Source: Chryseobacterium ginsenosidimutans (GTDB lineage Bacteria; Bacteroidota; Bacteroidia; Flavobacteriales; Weeksellaceae). Taken from it: 64,000 nt of DNA. The translations under genes and the position numbers were made by a program. The first letter of the stretch is position 1. Each line of letters begins with the position of its first letter. Below, in pieces: positions 1 through 9,002 of this stretch. The DNA lies in contig NZ_JAUSXC010000001.1 in the NCBI RefSeq assembly GCF_030823405.1, forward strand, positions 372,001 to 436,000, read 5' to 3'. The notes under the pieces were generated by a model. That model did not search any database. It was given only the letters and a program-made list of their open reading frames with translations, and was not told the origin of the DNA.

Positions 1-1
1 G

Positions 2-718
2 TCAAACAGAAGTATTCAAATCTTACAAAACGGTGGAAATATCTATGGTTTAAAACCTGAAATTGCCTGGAATTACGGAGCAAGTTTACAACAAGAATTT
101 AAAATTTTAGGAAGAAAATCTACCATTGTTGCAGACTTTTTCAGAACAGATTTCCAGGATCAGGTTTTAGTGGATTTAGACCGTTCACCTCAACAATTGA
201 CTTTTTACAATTTAGAAGGAAAATCTTTCGCCAATTCTTTTCAAACGCAGTGGGATTTTATGCCTTTCAAAAACTTTGATGTAAGATTAGCTTACAAGTA
301 TTATGATGTTCAGGCAGATTATCTGGCTGGAAGAAGAGAAATTCCGTTTATGGCAAAACACAGAGGCTTTGTAAATCTGGCGTATTCAACCAACAAAAAT
401 AAAAACGGTGGATTTTGGAGTTTTGACACGACTTTAAATTGGGTTGGAAAACAAAGACTTCCCAACACTTCAAGCAATCCGGAAGAATTTCAGTTACCAA
501 CACATTCTGAATCTTACGCTGTTTTGAATGCACAGATTTCGAGAAATTTCAATAAAAAGATCAGAGCCTATTTAGGTGGTGAAAATTTGACTTCTTACTA
601 TCAAAAAAATGCGATCGTTGATTTTAAAAATCCGTTCGGTAATTATTTTGACGGCGGAATGGTTTATGCGCCGATCATGAAAGCTAATTTCTATGTTGGA
701 TTGGATGTTACTTTTTAA
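2..718 (+). CDS. TonB-dependent receptor, C-terminal part (partial)
   Basis: The frame is open from the left window edge, so the gene starts outside. What remains is about 238 residues of an outer-membrane beta-barrel: alternating aromatic/polar strands, a stretch beginning GLKPEIAWNYG typical of the last third of TonB-dependent receptors, and a terminal strand ending in phenylalanine (GLDVTF), the outer-membrane insertion signal. Such receptors import siderophores, vitamins or glycans using TonB energy. The plug and TonB box are outside, so the substrate cannot be told. A terminator-like hairpin lies 180 bp downstream, before the AraC gene. Confidence 0.85.
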   Translation, partial: SNRSIQILQNGGNIYGLKPEIAWNYGASLQQEFKILGRKSTIVADFFRTDFQDQVLVDLDRSPQQLTFYNLEGKSFANSFQTQWDFMPFKNFDVRLAYKYYDVQADYLAGRREIPFMAKHRGFVNLAYSTNKNKNGGFWSFDTTLNWVGKQRLPNTSSNPEEFQLPTHSESYAVLNAQISRNFNKKIRAYLGGENLTSYYQKNAIVDFKNPFGNYFDGGMVYAPIMKANFYVGLDVTF

Positions 719-900
719 AACATTTTAATTCAACCACAAAAGATGCAAAATATTTAAACACTTTAGTTATTAAGCTAAAATAAAACTGCAAAGAAGAGTA
801 CATAAGTTTCTGAAAATCTTAGATTTTCAATTTGTGAACTTTAATTTTTAAGTTAAAGCTCAATATAAAGCCTTTGTGACTTTTGTGGTAAAAAAAGCCA

Positions 901-944
901 AGCATGATTTCGATAATTTAATGGTTATCAAATCATGCTTTTTT
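901..944 (+). terminator. Intrinsic terminator
   Basis: AGCATGATTT and GATAA (one bulged base between them) pair with TTATC and AAATCATGCT, followed by a run of six T. It lies between the receptor gene and the AraC gene and only about 20 bp before the latter's start. Confidence 0.75.
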
Positions 945-967
945 GTATCTTTAAATAAACTAAATTC

Positions 968-1837
968 ATGTCGCAAACTCTTGTTTTTGAAGATAATTAT
1001 AAAAAGTTTGGACTCAATGTATTTTCTAATGAAAATCTTGAAGTTATCGACAAAATAAAGTCTCAACCCTATATAAAAATACTTTTTGTTCCTGCAGATT
1101 ACGAAATTACTGTAGATTTCAGCCATTATAAAACTGAAGCCCCCACTTTATTCTTCCTTACTTATCAGTATTTGAATATTAAAAACGGAAGTTCCGACAA
1201 CGCTTCTCTACTTTATTATAATAGAGACTTTTACTGTATTCAAATCCATGATAAAGAAGTAGCTTGTGACGGATTGCTTTTTCATAATATTTTTGAAATT
1301 CCGAAAATTGATCTTGATGATTCTGAAACTTTTATCATTAAAAATTTATTTCAAAGCATAAAAGAAGAGCTCGAATGGAAAGAATCTTCAAGCGAAGAAA
1401 TGATTAGAACTTATTTAAAACAACTCATCATCCGTGCCACCAGAAAATGGAAAAAACAAAATATTGACAATGACAATGTGAAAATTCCAAGCAATGAACT
1501 GGATATTTTCCGTAATTTCAGCCGACATCTCGAAATTCATTTCAGAGAAAAACACAATGTTGCAGATTATGCTGAATTACTGCATATTGCACCCAAAACA
1601 TTAACTCACAAATTCAAAAGTTTAAACTTAGAATCTCCCAACCAGTTTATCATTAACAGGATCTTGTTGGAAGCGAAAAGATTATTATTTTACACAGATA
1701 AACCTGTTAAAGAAATTGCCTATGATCTTGGTTATGAAGATCCGGCTTATTTTAACCGGATTTTTACCAATAAAATCGGAAGTACACCGACAAATTTCAA
1801 GAAAAATTACATTTCGGGAAAAAAGTACAATAGTTAA
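968..1837 (+). CDS. AraC family transcriptional regulator
   Basis: A 289-aa protein with a C-terminal AraC-type double helix-turn-helix (about residues 190-285). Visible features are the YAELLHIAPKTLTHKFK first recognition region, KEIAYDLGYEDPAYFNRIF in the second and the GSTPTNFKK end. The N-terminal ~180 residues are a cupin-like sensing half without a clear ligand signature. This half resembles the AraC regulators that sit next to stress or OsmC-type genes in flavobacteria. A possible -7 box (TATCTTTA, 946-953) just after the terminator gives a very short leader. The OsmC gene follows with its own promoter, and regulation of it by this protein is plausible but not shown. Confidence 0.88.
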   Translation: MSQTLVFEDNYKKFGLNVFSNENLEVIDKIKSQPYIKILFVPADYEITVDFSHYKTEAPTLFFLTYQYLNIKNGSSDNASLLYYNRDFYCIQIHDKEVACDGLLFHNIFEIPKIDLDDSETFIIKNLFQSIKEELEWKESSSEEMIRTYLKQLIIRATRKWKKQNIDNDNVKIPSNELDIFRNFSRHLEIHFREKHNVADYAELLHIAPKTLTHKFKSLNLESPNQFIINRILLEAKRLLFYTDKPVKEIAYDLGYEDPAYFNRIFTNKIGSTPTNFKKNYISGKKYNS

Positions 1838-1873
1838 GTCGTTTTATCTATTTATTTAAACTTATAACCACCA

Positions 1874-1881
1874 TATCTTTG
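1874..1881 (+). promoter_or_regulatory. Bacteroidota -7 box of osmC-like gene
   Basis: TATCTTTG matches TAnnTTTG, about 45 nt before the OsmC start. No clear -33 TTTG is seen. Confidence 0.55.
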
Positions 1882-1926
1882 TACCATCAAAAACAAACAA
1901 TATTTAATAATCAAAAAATAAACATT

Positions 1927-2343
1927 ATGAGACGTAACGCAACAGCCGTTTGGAACGGTAACATCAAAGAAGGAAACGGACACATCACAACTCAAAGCAC
2001 AACTTTAAATGAAACTCAATATTCTTTCAACAGCCGTTTTGCTGACGGAGTGGGGACAAACCCCGAAGAATTATTGGCAGCCGCTCACGCAGGATGTTTC
2101 ACAATGAAATTAAGTGCAGAGCTTTCTCAGGCAGGTTTCACTCCTGAAGAATTAAAAACAACTTCTGTAATTACTCTTGACCCAAGTATCGGAAAAATCA
2201 CAAAATCAGAATTGACTTTAACAGCAAAAGTTCCGGGGCTTTCTGAAGAAGATTTTCAAAAATATGCTAAAATCGCGGAAGAAGGATGTCCTGTAAGTGC
2301 AGCTTTCAACTTTGAAATCACTTTGAATGCTACTTTGGCTTAG
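1927..2343 (+). CDS. OsmC/Ohr family peroxiredoxin-like protein
   Basis: A 138-aa cytoplasmic protein of the OsmC family, thiol-dependent reductases of organic hydroperoxides. The two conserved redox cysteines are visible in AHAGCF and EEGCPVS, with the usual NPEELLAAAHAGC context between strands and the central helix. The ATG at 1927 is preferred over an in-frame TTG at 1879 because the TTG overlaps the -7 box and the family starts with this MRRNATAVWNG-like strand. It is monocistronic: a terminator follows. The AraC gene upstream is a candidate regulator. Confidence 0.9.
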   Translation: MRRNATAVWNGNIKEGNGHITTQSTTLNETQYSFNSRFADGVGTNPEELLAAAHAGCFTMKLSAELSQAGFTPEELKTTSVITLDPSIGKITKSELTLTAKVPGLSEEDFQKYAKIAEEGCPVSAAFNFEITLNATLA

Positions 2344-2416
2344 ACATTAACCTAAACTCCAAGTTTGTTATTCCTACGGGGTGACAAACCTATGCATAGA
2401 AAGTATTAAATAATAA

Positions 2417-2453
2417 TTAAGCCTGAGTTATTTAACAACTCAGGCTTAATTTT
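2417..2453 (+). terminator. Intrinsic terminator after osmC-like gene
   Basis: A perfect 13-bp stem (TTAAGCCTGAGTT / AACTCAGGCTTAA) with a 7-nt loop, followed by TTTT. Confidence 0.85.
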
Positions 2454-2460
2454 AAAACAA

Positions 2461-2492
2461 ATATACCAATCGGTATATTTTTTGTATATTTG
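2461..2492 (+). promoter_or_regulatory. TetR-type operator and promoter of the thiolase operon
   Basis: A perfect palindrome, ATATACC-AATC-GGTATAT (2461-2478), is followed 6 nt later by the -7 box TATATTTG (2485-2492), 18 nt before the TetR start. The operator covers the -33 region, the expected arrangement for autorepression by the TetR protein encoded immediately downstream. Confidence 0.75.
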
Positions 2493-2510
2493 TATCATTA
2501 TTAATTGACA

Positions 2511-3119
2511 ATGTCAACAAAAGCAGAAAAGACAAAACAATTCATTATTGAGAAAACGGCCTCTTTGTTTAACACCAAAGGTTATACTTCTACGTCTCTT
2601 TCGGATATAACGGAAGCAACAGGACTTACAAAAGGAAGTATCTACGGAAATTTTGAAAATAAAGATGAAGTAGCTCTTGAGGTCTACAAATACAATTCAG
2701 GTTTGTTGGGAAAAAGTATGTCCCGATCGCTTGGAGATGAATTTCCGAGCACAATTGATAAATTAAATGCTTTCGTTAATTTCTATCGCAAAAGCTGGAA
2801 ATTGGTTTTTGAAACCGGAGGTTGCCCTCTGATGAACGCGGCAACCGAAGCCGATGATAAATTCCCGATCTTAAAAAAGCAAGTCACAGAATCTTTTGAA
2901 GGATGGATAAAAAATATCACGAAAGTCATAATTCAGGGGCAAAAAAATGGTGAAATTTACAAAGAATTAAATGCTGATGAATTCGGGTCATTATTTATCA
3001 TGCTTGTTGAAGGCGGAATTTTACTTTCCAAAACGACAGGCGATGAAAAATATCTCAACCTTGCTTTAGACAGAATATTATTAATTATTGATAAAGAATT
3101 AAAATTCCTTCCATCATAA
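2511..3119 (+). CDS. TetR/AcrR family transcriptional regulator
   Basis: A 202-aa regulator with an N-terminal TetR HTH (about residues 5-50: FIIEKTASLFNTKGY, TSLSDITEATGLTKGSIYGNF, KDEVALEVY) and an all-helical ligand domain of the kind with a GGCPLMNAATEADD stretch. The ATG at 2511 is chosen over an in-frame TTG two codons upstream. It is the first gene of an operon with a thiolase, a thioesterase and a ketoacyl synthase (10 bp to the next gene), so the effector is probably an acyl-CoA or fatty acid. The perfect palindrome in its promoter is the likely operator. Confidence 0.9.
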   Translation: MSTKAEKTKQFIIEKTASLFNTKGYTSTSLSDITEATGLTKGSIYGNFENKDEVALEVYKYNSGLLGKSMSRSLGDEFPSTIDKLNAFVNFYRKSWKLVFETGGCPLMNAATEADDKFPILKKQVTESFEGWIKNITKVIIQGQKNGEIYKELNADEFGSLFIMLVEGGILLSKTTGDEKYLNLALDRILLIIDKELKFLPS

Positions 3120-3129
3120 ATTTCACAAT

Positions 3130-4398
3130 ATGGAAACAAAAAAAGTAGCAATCATAGGATCCAACAGAATACCGTTTGCCAGAATGAATACAGGTTACAC
3201 AGACAAAGGAAATCAGGATTTACTGCTTTCCGCTCTGGATGGTTTGATCAATCGTTACAATCTTAAAGGAAAACTTCTTGGTGAAGTTGCCGGAGGAGCG
3301 ACGATCAAACATATTTCTGAAAGCAACCTCATCAGAGAAACCGTTATGAACACCACTCTCGATCCTGCAACTCCCGGTTGCGACCTTCAGCAAGCGTGTG
3401 ATACGGGAATTGAGGCGGCAGTGTACATCGCAAACAAAATTGCTTTGGGACAGATCGAAAGCGGAATTGCCTGCGGTGTTGAAGCCATGAGCAATATTCC
3501 TTTTGAATCTTCACCAAGATTAAGAAAAGCCTTATTAAAAGCCAATAAAGAAAAATCAGCTTTTGGAAAACTCAAACAATTATTAAGTCCGAAACTGAAG
3601 GATTGGATGCCGATTCCATACAAAGGACAAGAACCGAAAACCGGTTTGGTAATGGGTGGTCATACAGAAATTACCGCAAAATATTATCAGATCTCCCGTG
3701 AAGATCAGGATGAATTAGCTTTTAAAAGTCATCAAAATATGGCAAAAGCTTATGATGAAGGATTTTTTAACGATATGATCACTCCTGCTTTTGGTGTAGA
3801 CAAAGACAATAATCTTCGTCGTGATACGAGTTTGGAGAAATTAGCTTCATTAAAACCTGCTTTCGACAAACAAAACGGAACATTAACTGCCGGAAATTCA
3901 ACACCTTTTACAGATGGAGCATCTGCTGTTTTATTGGCTAGTGAAGAATGGGCAAAAGCAAATAATCTTCCGATTCTGGCTTATATCACCTTTTCAGAAA
4001 TTGCAGGAATTGAGTACGTTGAAAATAAACAAAACTTATTGCTTGCTCCCGTTTTTGCAACAGAAAGAATGCTGAAAAAAGCAGGAATGAGTCTGGAAGA
4101 TTTTGATTATTATGAAATTCATGAAGCATTTGCAGCACAGGTTTTAGCAACGTTAAAAATCTGGGAAAATGATGATCTTGCTAAAAAATTCGGGCTGGAA
4201 AAAGCATTAGGAAAAATCGATCGAAATAAATTAAATATAAAAGGCGGAAGTCTTGCCGTAGCACATCCGTTTGCAGCAACAGGCGGAAGAATTATAGGAA
4301 CTTTAGCCAAACTTTTAAATGAAAAAGGAAGCGGAAAAGGTTTTATTTCAATTTGTGCCGCCCGCGGACAAGGCGTGACGATGATTTTAGAAAAATAA
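3130..4398 (+). CDS. Acetyl-CoA C-acyltransferase (thiolase, FadI-like)
   Basis: A 422-aa thiolase. Visible are the nucleophilic cysteine in QQACDTG (about residue 89), the catalytic histidine in HEAFAAQ, the HPFAATGGR loop and the second cysteine in CAARGQG near the C terminus. The AHPFAATGGR and CAA-type ends resemble FadI/trifunctional beta-subunit thiolases rather than short-chain PhaA enzymes. The final loop is CAARGQG where CAAGGxG is usual, so one glycine is an arginine. Position between a TetR regulator and an acyl-CoA thioesterase suggests fatty-acid degradation or acyl-CoA turnover. Substrate length cannot be told. Confidence 0.88.
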   Translation: METKKVAIIGSNRIPFARMNTGYTDKGNQDLLLSALDGLINRYNLKGKLLGEVAGGATIKHISESNLIRETVMNTTLDPATPGCDLQQACDTGIEAAVYIANKIALGQIESGIACGVEAMSNIPFESSPRLRKALLKANKEKSAFGKLKQLLSPKLKDWMPIPYKGQEPKTGLVMGGHTEITAKYYQISREDQDELAFKSHQNMAKAYDEGFFNDMITPAFGVDKDNNLRRDTSLEKLASLKPAFDKQNGTLTAGNSTPFTDGASAVLLASEEWAKANNLPILAYITFSEIAGIEYVENKQNLLLAPVFATERMLKKAGMSLEDFDYYEIHEAFAAQVLATLKIWENDDLAKKFGLEKALGKIDRNKLNIKGGSLAVAHPFAATGGRIIGTLAKLLNEKGSGKGFISICAARGQGVTMILEK

Positions 4399-4408
4399 AA
4401 ATTGTAAT

Positions 4409-4834
4409 ATGGATAGATTAGCACAATTAAAACAATTCATCGGAAAAGAATTTGATCAATCTCCATCACCTTTTATGAAATGGCTCAATCCAATCGTTGT
4501 TTCCGCAGAAGAAGGACAACTGGAATTTCAATATACAGTAAGACCCGAATGGCTGAACCCAATTGGAAATCTGCATGGAGGCATAACAGCAGCAATTGTA
4601 GATGACGTTATTGGAGCAACCATGTTTTCTTTAAATGAAAATTCTTTCATGACAACCATCAATAATGTGATCGATTACTTTTCAACTGCAAAAGAAAATG
4701 ATAATATTGTAGCTGAAACTAAAATCATTAAAAGAGGTAAGCAATTTGTAAATGCACAGTGCGAAATCTGGAATGCAGATAAAACAAGACTTATTGCAAG
4801 AGGAACCTCTAATTTATTCAAAATTAATAATTAA
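4409..4834 (+). CDS. Hotdog-fold acyl-CoA thioesterase (PaaI-like)
   Basis: A 141-aa hotdog protein with the PaaI/4HBT signature: NPIGNLHGGITAAIVDDVIG (the HGG loop and following helix carrying an acidic residue), then the strand FMTTINNVIDYFSTAK. It should hydrolyse acyl- or phenylacetyl-CoA thioesters. It sits 10 bp after the thiolase and 2 bp before a ketoacyl synthase, all in one operon under the TetR operator. This suggests a pathway handling CoA- or ACP-bound beta-keto acids. Confidence 0.85.
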   Translation: MDRLAQLKQFIGKEFDQSPSPFMKWLNPIVVSAEEGQLEFQYTVRPEWLNPIGNLHGGITAAIVDDVIGATMFSLNENSFMTTINNVIDYFSTAKENDNIVAETKIIKRGKQFVNAQCEIWNADKTRLIARGTSNLFKINN

Positions 4835-4836
4835 GC

Positions 4837-6081
4837 ATGAAAAGAGTTGTCATTACAGGACTCGGCGCAGTGACGCCTTTGGGAAATACTGTCGAAGAAT
4901 TTTGGCAAAACAGTATTAATGGAGTAAGCGGGGCAAACAAAATAACCCATTTCGACACCGAAAAATTCAAATTAAATTTTGCCTGTGAGGTGAAGAATTT
5001 TGATCCAAAAATTCATCTTACCCACAACGAAATAAAAAAAAGTGATCTGTTTTCGCAATATGCGATGTACTCAACGGCAGAAGCTCTTAAAGATTCCGGG
5101 CTTGAACTGGAAAATATGGATCCGTTTGATACAGGTGTAATCTGGGGAACCGGACAAGGGGGAATGGGCACTTTTGAAAATGAAGTCGCTGAATTCACAA
5201 AAGGTGATGGAACTCCGCGTTTCAATCCGTTTTTCGTTCCTAAATTTATCGCTAATATGGCTTCAGGAATGATTTCTATGAAGTTTGGGCTTCAGGGAAT
5301 TAATTACACTACGATTTCAGCCTGTGCAACAGGAAACACAGCGATAATGGACGCCTTCAATTATATCAGATTAGGCAAAGCTAAAGTAATCATTAGTGGC
5401 GGTTCTGAAGCAGCAATTACTCCGGCTTCTATCGGAGGCTTTTCTATTATGAAAGCCATGTCTACCAGAAATGATGATTTCGCAACAGCAAGCCGTCCTT
5501 ATGATGCAGACAGAGATGGTTTTGTAATGGGCGAAGGAGCGGGATCATTAATTTTGGAAGAATATGAGCACGCAAAAGCAAGAGGGGCAAAAATCTACGC
5601 AGAATTAGTAGGAGCAGCAATGACAGCAGACGCATATCATATGACGGCACCTCATCCTGACGGAGTTGGAGCAATAAAAGCAATGCAATTGGCTCTTAAT
5701 GAAGCCGGTGCAAATGTTGAAGATATTGATTATTTAAATCCGCATGCCACCTCAACTCCTCTTGGAGATTTGGTTGAATTAAAAGGAATCAGTAAATTAT
5801 TCAACGGAAGTAAAAACCTTGATGTGAGCGGAACAAAATCCATGACAGGACATTTGTTGGGAGCAGCTGGAGCTGCAGAAGCAATTCTTTCGATTAAAGC
5901 TATTGAAAACGGAATAATTCCTCCGACAATTAATCTCCATAAAATTGATGAAAATATTCCTAAAGACGTGAATATTGTTTTTGGTGAAGCTAAAGAAAAA
6001 AATATCAACTTTGCGCTAAGCAATGCTTTCGGTTTCGGAGGTCATAATGCAACGTTGGTTTTCAAGAAGTTTCATAGTTAA
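4837..6081 (+). CDS. Beta-ketoacyl-ACP synthase (FabF-like)
   Basis: A 414-aa condensing enzyme of the KAS I/II family. The Cys-His-His triad is visible: Cys in SACATGN (about 165), His in NPHATSTPLGD (about 305) and GTKSMTGHLLGAAGA (about 340). The C terminus GFGGHNATLVFKK is typical. The first histidine motif reads PHATST where AHGTST is common, so the substrate site may differ from housekeeping FabF. As the last gene of the TetR-controlled operon it is probably an accessory, inducible synthase rather than the essential FabF. A terminator follows. Confidence 0.88.
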   Translation: MKRVVITGLGAVTPLGNTVEEFWQNSINGVSGANKITHFDTEKFKLNFACEVKNFDPKIHLTHNEIKKSDLFSQYAMYSTAEALKDSGLELENMDPFDTGVIWGTGQGGMGTFENEVAEFTKGDGTPRFNPFFVPKFIANMASGMISMKFGLQGINYTTISACATGNTAIMDAFNYIRLGKAKVIISGGSEAAITPASIGGFSIMKAMSTRNDDFATASRPYDADRDGFVMGEGAGSLILEEYEHAKARGAKIYAELVGAAMTADAYHMTAPHPDGVGAIKAMQLALNEAGANVEDIDYLNPHATSTPLGDLVELKGISKLFNGSKNLDVSGTKSMTGHLLGAAGAAEAILSIKAIENGIIPPTINLHKIDENIPKDVNIVFGEAKEKNINFALSNAFGFGGHNATLVFKKFHS

Positions 6082-6193
6082 TTTTTTTAGCCTTAGCGGA
6101 TGTATAAGTTATCAAATCATCTGCAAAAAATAGACAGAATTTTTCCTTCGAAGGTAAATAAGCAGAAAATTTATTTAAAATTTAATGCAAAAT

Positions 6194-6222
6194 AAAAAGC
6201 AGTCAGAGTCTGACTGCTTTTT
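6194..6222. terminator. Bidirectional terminator between convergent genes
   Basis: A near-perfect palindrome with A-run and T-run flanks (AAAAAGCAGTCAGA / TCTGACTGCTTTTT), situated between the ketosynthase (+) and the cupin gene (-). Confidence 0.8.
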
Positions 6223-6248
6223 ATTTATAATCAATTATTCTAATAAGC

Positions 6249-6638
6249 TTAAATAACTTCTACTGAATCCGGAATAAAAAAACTCTCAGCATCATCAGTA
6301 ATCGGGATATATAATCTTACCCACTTTTCACCTTCTATAATTTCCCAGCTATGTCCTTTTCCTTCAATATCCTCTGCCAGAAGTATAATTCCTGGTTTAA
6401 TAAGAAATGTTGAGCCATCACTTACTTTAAATCTGATAATTCCGTCCAAAGTCACAACATATTGTCGTCTCGGAGCCGGATGTTCAGTCTTTTCCCAATC
6501 TTCAGTTTTATTACTGATCCAAAATGTTGATGTATTCATCGGTTTCAAAATAGGAAGCTTTCCTGTTTTAAAAGCACTTGTTCCGTCAGAATTGTTAAAA
6601 AGTCTTACAGCAGAAATAAAATCTGAAATTTCACTCAT
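6249..6638 (-). CDS. Cupin-fold domain protein
   Basis: A 129-aa single-domain protein. The central strands QYVVTLDGIIRFKVSDGSTFLIKPGIILLAEDIEGKGHSW show the cupin pattern: strand-G-strand, a P-G turn and a late histidine. The usual first metal motif HxH is not clear, so it may bind no metal or use few ligands. It has no signal peptide and is probably cytoplasmic. It follows the L,D-transpeptidase gene by 5 bp on the same strand, so they are likely co-transcribed, but a functional link is not obvious. Confidence 0.7.
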   Translation of the reverse strand: MSEISDFISAVRLFNNSDGTSAFKTGKLPILKPMNTSTFWISNKTEDWEKTEHPAPRRQYVVTLDGIIRFKVSDGSTFLIKPGIILLAEDIEGKGHSWEIIEGEKWVRLYIPITDDAESFFIPDSVEVI

Positions 6639-6643
6639 TTAAA

Positions 6644-7399
6644 TTATGATTTTAACCATTCCGATTTAGAAAGATAATTCTGATCGGGGTAGTAAATAAA
6701 AAGGCAGTTCCTTCCTTTAATTGTGTTAATAATCGGCTGCGTCAAATCTCGCGGAATAGCAGGACAACCCCAGCTTCTTCCTATTCTTTTGTGCATTGCT
6801 GCAAATTCTTCGCTTACATAATCTGCTCCGTGCATGACAACCGCTCTTTTATAGGCGGCATCATTGAAGCCTTTATCCATTCCCAATAATCTTAGAGAAA
6901 ACCCGTTGTCTCCGTCATAAGTTGCATCCGTGATGTAAAATCCTAAACTGCTTTGAAGCGAGCTTTCCGTATTTGAAAAATTTGTGGCAAATTCTTCACC
7001 TGTATTTTTCCCGTGGGCGACTAATGAATTAAACAATACTTTTTTCTCGTTCATATCAATTACCCAAAGTCTTTTCGTATTCGAAGACATAGAAAAATCG
7101 CATACCGTAAGTAAATGCGAATCCGAATTAAGCAAACCAGCTTTCTTCAAATTTTCAAAACCTGTTAAGGCTTTAAAGAAAACTTCTTCGTTAAGTTCAT
7201 GTCCCGGTTCAAACGTAATTGACTTGAATAATTCTTCTGATGAAGATCCTGTATTTGTCTTCTTTTCAGATTTAGTGTCGGCTAATCTTTCAATTTTTTT
7301 TGTACTGATTTCATTCTTTATAATTGCCTTTTTTGGAGACAAATAGAATGAAGTAGTTACCATGTAAACAATACCTAATAAGCTATAAAATCCTTTCAT
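6644..7399 (-). CDS. Murein L,D-transpeptidase catalytic domain protein
   Basis: A 251-aa exported protein with a short hydrophobic N terminus (about residues 3-22). The second half carries the L,D-transpeptidase active-site block: VVMHGADYV (His) and RIGRSWGCPAIP with the nucleophile Cys at about residue 210. These enzymes form or edit 3-3 or protein-peptidoglycan crosslinks in the periplasm. A lysine- and serine-rich linker precedes the domain. A -7 box at 7430-7437 on the minus strand gives the promoter. The cupin gene follows closely. Confidence 0.85.
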   Translation of the reverse strand: MKGFYSLLGIVYMVTTSFYLSPKKAIIKNEISTKKIERLADTKSEKKTNTGSSSEELFKSITFEPGHELNEEVFFKALTGFENLKKAGLLNSDSHLLTVCDFSMSSNTKRLWVIDMNEKKVLFNSLVAHGKNTGEEFATNFSNTESSLQSSLGFYITDATYDGDNGFSLRLLGMDKGFNDAAYKRAVVMHGADYVSEEFAAMHKRIGRSWGCPAIPRDLTQPIINTIKGRNCLFIYYPDQNYLSKSEWLKS

Positions 7400-7429
7400 T
7401 CAATATTATGTTAAATCCAATTGAGTAAG

Positions 7430-7437
7430 CAAATTTA
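7430..7437 (-). promoter_or_regulatory. -7 box upstream of L,D-transpeptidase gene
   Basis: TAAATTTG read on the minus strand matches TAnnTTTG, about 30 nt before the start codon. Confidence 0.5.
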
Positions 7438-7525
7438 TAAAACATAATATATTTAAAAGAATAACTCCACAAAGTTTAACTCAATTTAAGAAAATTTAAC
7501 TTCCTGATTCTGTGAATAAAAGCGC

Positions 7526-7972
7526 TTATTTTTGGAAATCCGGAACAAACTCAAGACTGACAGAATTCATGCAGTAACGCAGTCCTGTAGGCTTCGGGCC
7601 ATCATCAAAAACATGTCCCAAATGCGAATCGCATCTTTTGCAAAGTACCTCTACTCTTTCCATTCCGTAAGCTGAATCTTTTTTATAATATACCCCTTCT
7701 TTGTCTGCTTCAAAAAAACTTGGCCATCCGCAACTGCTCGAAAATTTTGACGTAGAACGGAACAAATGATTTCCACAAACCGCGCAATAATATTCTCCCA
7801 ATTCATCAAATTCATTATATTTTCCCGTAAAAGCTCTTTCTGTTGCAGCTTCTCTGGAGATTGCATATAAATCGGGAGCTAAGATTTTTTTCCATTCTTC
7901 ATTAGAAACATCCAGTTTTGTAGTATCTGTTCTTGAATAATATGGATTGTTTTCTTTTTTCGTATTTTCCAT
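7526..7972 (-). CDS. msrB: Peptide-methionine (R)-S-oxide reductase MsrB
   Basis: A 148-aa MsrB domain that repairs R-methionine sulfoxide in proteins. Both zinc-binding CxxC pairs are visible (CAVCGNHLF and CKRCDSHLGHVF), with the GWPSFF motif and catalytic Cys in RYCMNSVSLEF. No signal peptide is seen, so it is cytoplasmic, and there is no fused MsrA. The ATG start gives a normal N-terminal lead (YYSRTDTTKLDVSNEEWKKIL). It stands alone between two unrelated minus-strand genes. Confidence 0.95.
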   Translation of the reverse strand: MENTKKENNPYYSRTDTTKLDVSNEEWKKILAPDLYAISREAATERAFTGKYNEFDELGEYYCAVCGNHLFRSTSKFSSSCGWPSFFEADKEGVYYKKDSAYGMERVEVLCKRCDSHLGHVFDDGPKPTGLRYCMNSVSLEFVPDFQK

Positions 7973-8127
7973 GAGAAATTATTTAAGATTTGTTTCTGCG
8001 CACAAGCCACAGAATAGTTAATAAAATAGTATTGAAACTAATGTAAGAAAATTTCAAATTAAAAAGGCAACAAACGTACAAAAACTCCCCGATTTTTCTA
8101 AAAGTTAATCATATGAAGATTATTATA

Positions 8128-8901
8128 TTATTTTAATAAATCGATTTCGAGAATATTATTATCCTTAATTAATTGATTTTTATAATACTGTGCCATTTTC
8201 CTTTTAAATTCATTACCACTTATACCATCCTGAGTAGTTGTAATTTCAATTCCCATCTTATTTTTAGTAGGATTTTGTCTGTACTCTTTATATAAATCTT
8301 TATACTTTTTATAATCTACAGAAATAGCATTTACATGAGTAAATTTCCTTTCATAATAATCACTTTTTATTCCGATTAATTCAAAAGAATGACTATTAGC
8401 AACATCATCAACCTTAACTATTAAACCGGGCAAACCATGGAACTTATATGGTCCGTCAGGAATAGGAATTTCTGTAGTAAACCATGCAATCCATTTTCTG
8501 CCAGCAAAGTCTAACTGTGCTTTCTGAGCATTATAATTAAGTATTTTAGTTTTTTCATTTGTTATTTTCCAGTTTAATTTTCTATCATCATTCACATCAT
8601 AAATATAATCTGATAATGCGGTAATAAGAATTACAGAAAATTCGGGGTATTTCTTTAAAACCTTATCACTTTTCACTGAAGATATCTCGTTAGACACGGC
8701 TAAAATAGAATCATTCTTATAATTTTCATTATCATAGAATACCGAACTGCTTTTGGAAACATCCAAATACATTATCCTCTTTGAAATATCATTTTTTTTA
8801 TTCGCATTCTTTACTATTCTGTATTCGTAAATAAATCTATTATTAGATTGACTGTAAATAGTTAATGATAAAAAGTTAACAAATAATATAAAAAACTTCA
8901 T
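8128..8901 (-). CDS. GLPGLI family protein
   Basis: A 257-aa secreted protein named for its motif, seen as YKFHGLPGLIVKVDD (about residues 153-167), after the IPIPDGP turn. It has an N-terminal signal peptide (FFILFVNFLSLTIYSQS). The family is restricted to Bacteroidota, is periplasmic or surface located, and has no established function, though it often accompanies TonB-dependent receptors. None is adjacent here. It is divergently arranged with the DUF445 gene. Confidence 0.92.
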   Translation of the reverse strand: MKFFILFVNFLSLTIYSQSNNRFIYEYRIVKNANKKNDISKRIMYLDVSKSSSVFYDNENYKNDSILAVSNEISSVKSDKVLKKYPEFSVILITALSDYIYDVNDDRKLNWKITNEKTKILNYNAQKAQLDFAGRKWIAWFTTEIPIPDGPYKFHGLPGLIVKVDDVANSHSFELIGIKSDYYERKFTHVNAISVDYKKYKDLYKEYRQNPTKNKMGIEITTTQDGISGNEFKRKMAQYYKNQLIKDNNILEIDLLK

Positions 8902-9002
8902 ATTGCTTAATTAAAATGCCGTATAAATATAATGCATTGAATTTATTTTACACTACAATTTATTTGATGATGATGATTTTACGATTTCAAAATCAAAATC
9001 AT

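Noticed and set aside
5462..5683. Leucine-rich frame on the strand opposite the ketosynthase
   Set aside because: It is a shadow of the real gene's codon pattern, with low-complexity Leu runs and no start context.
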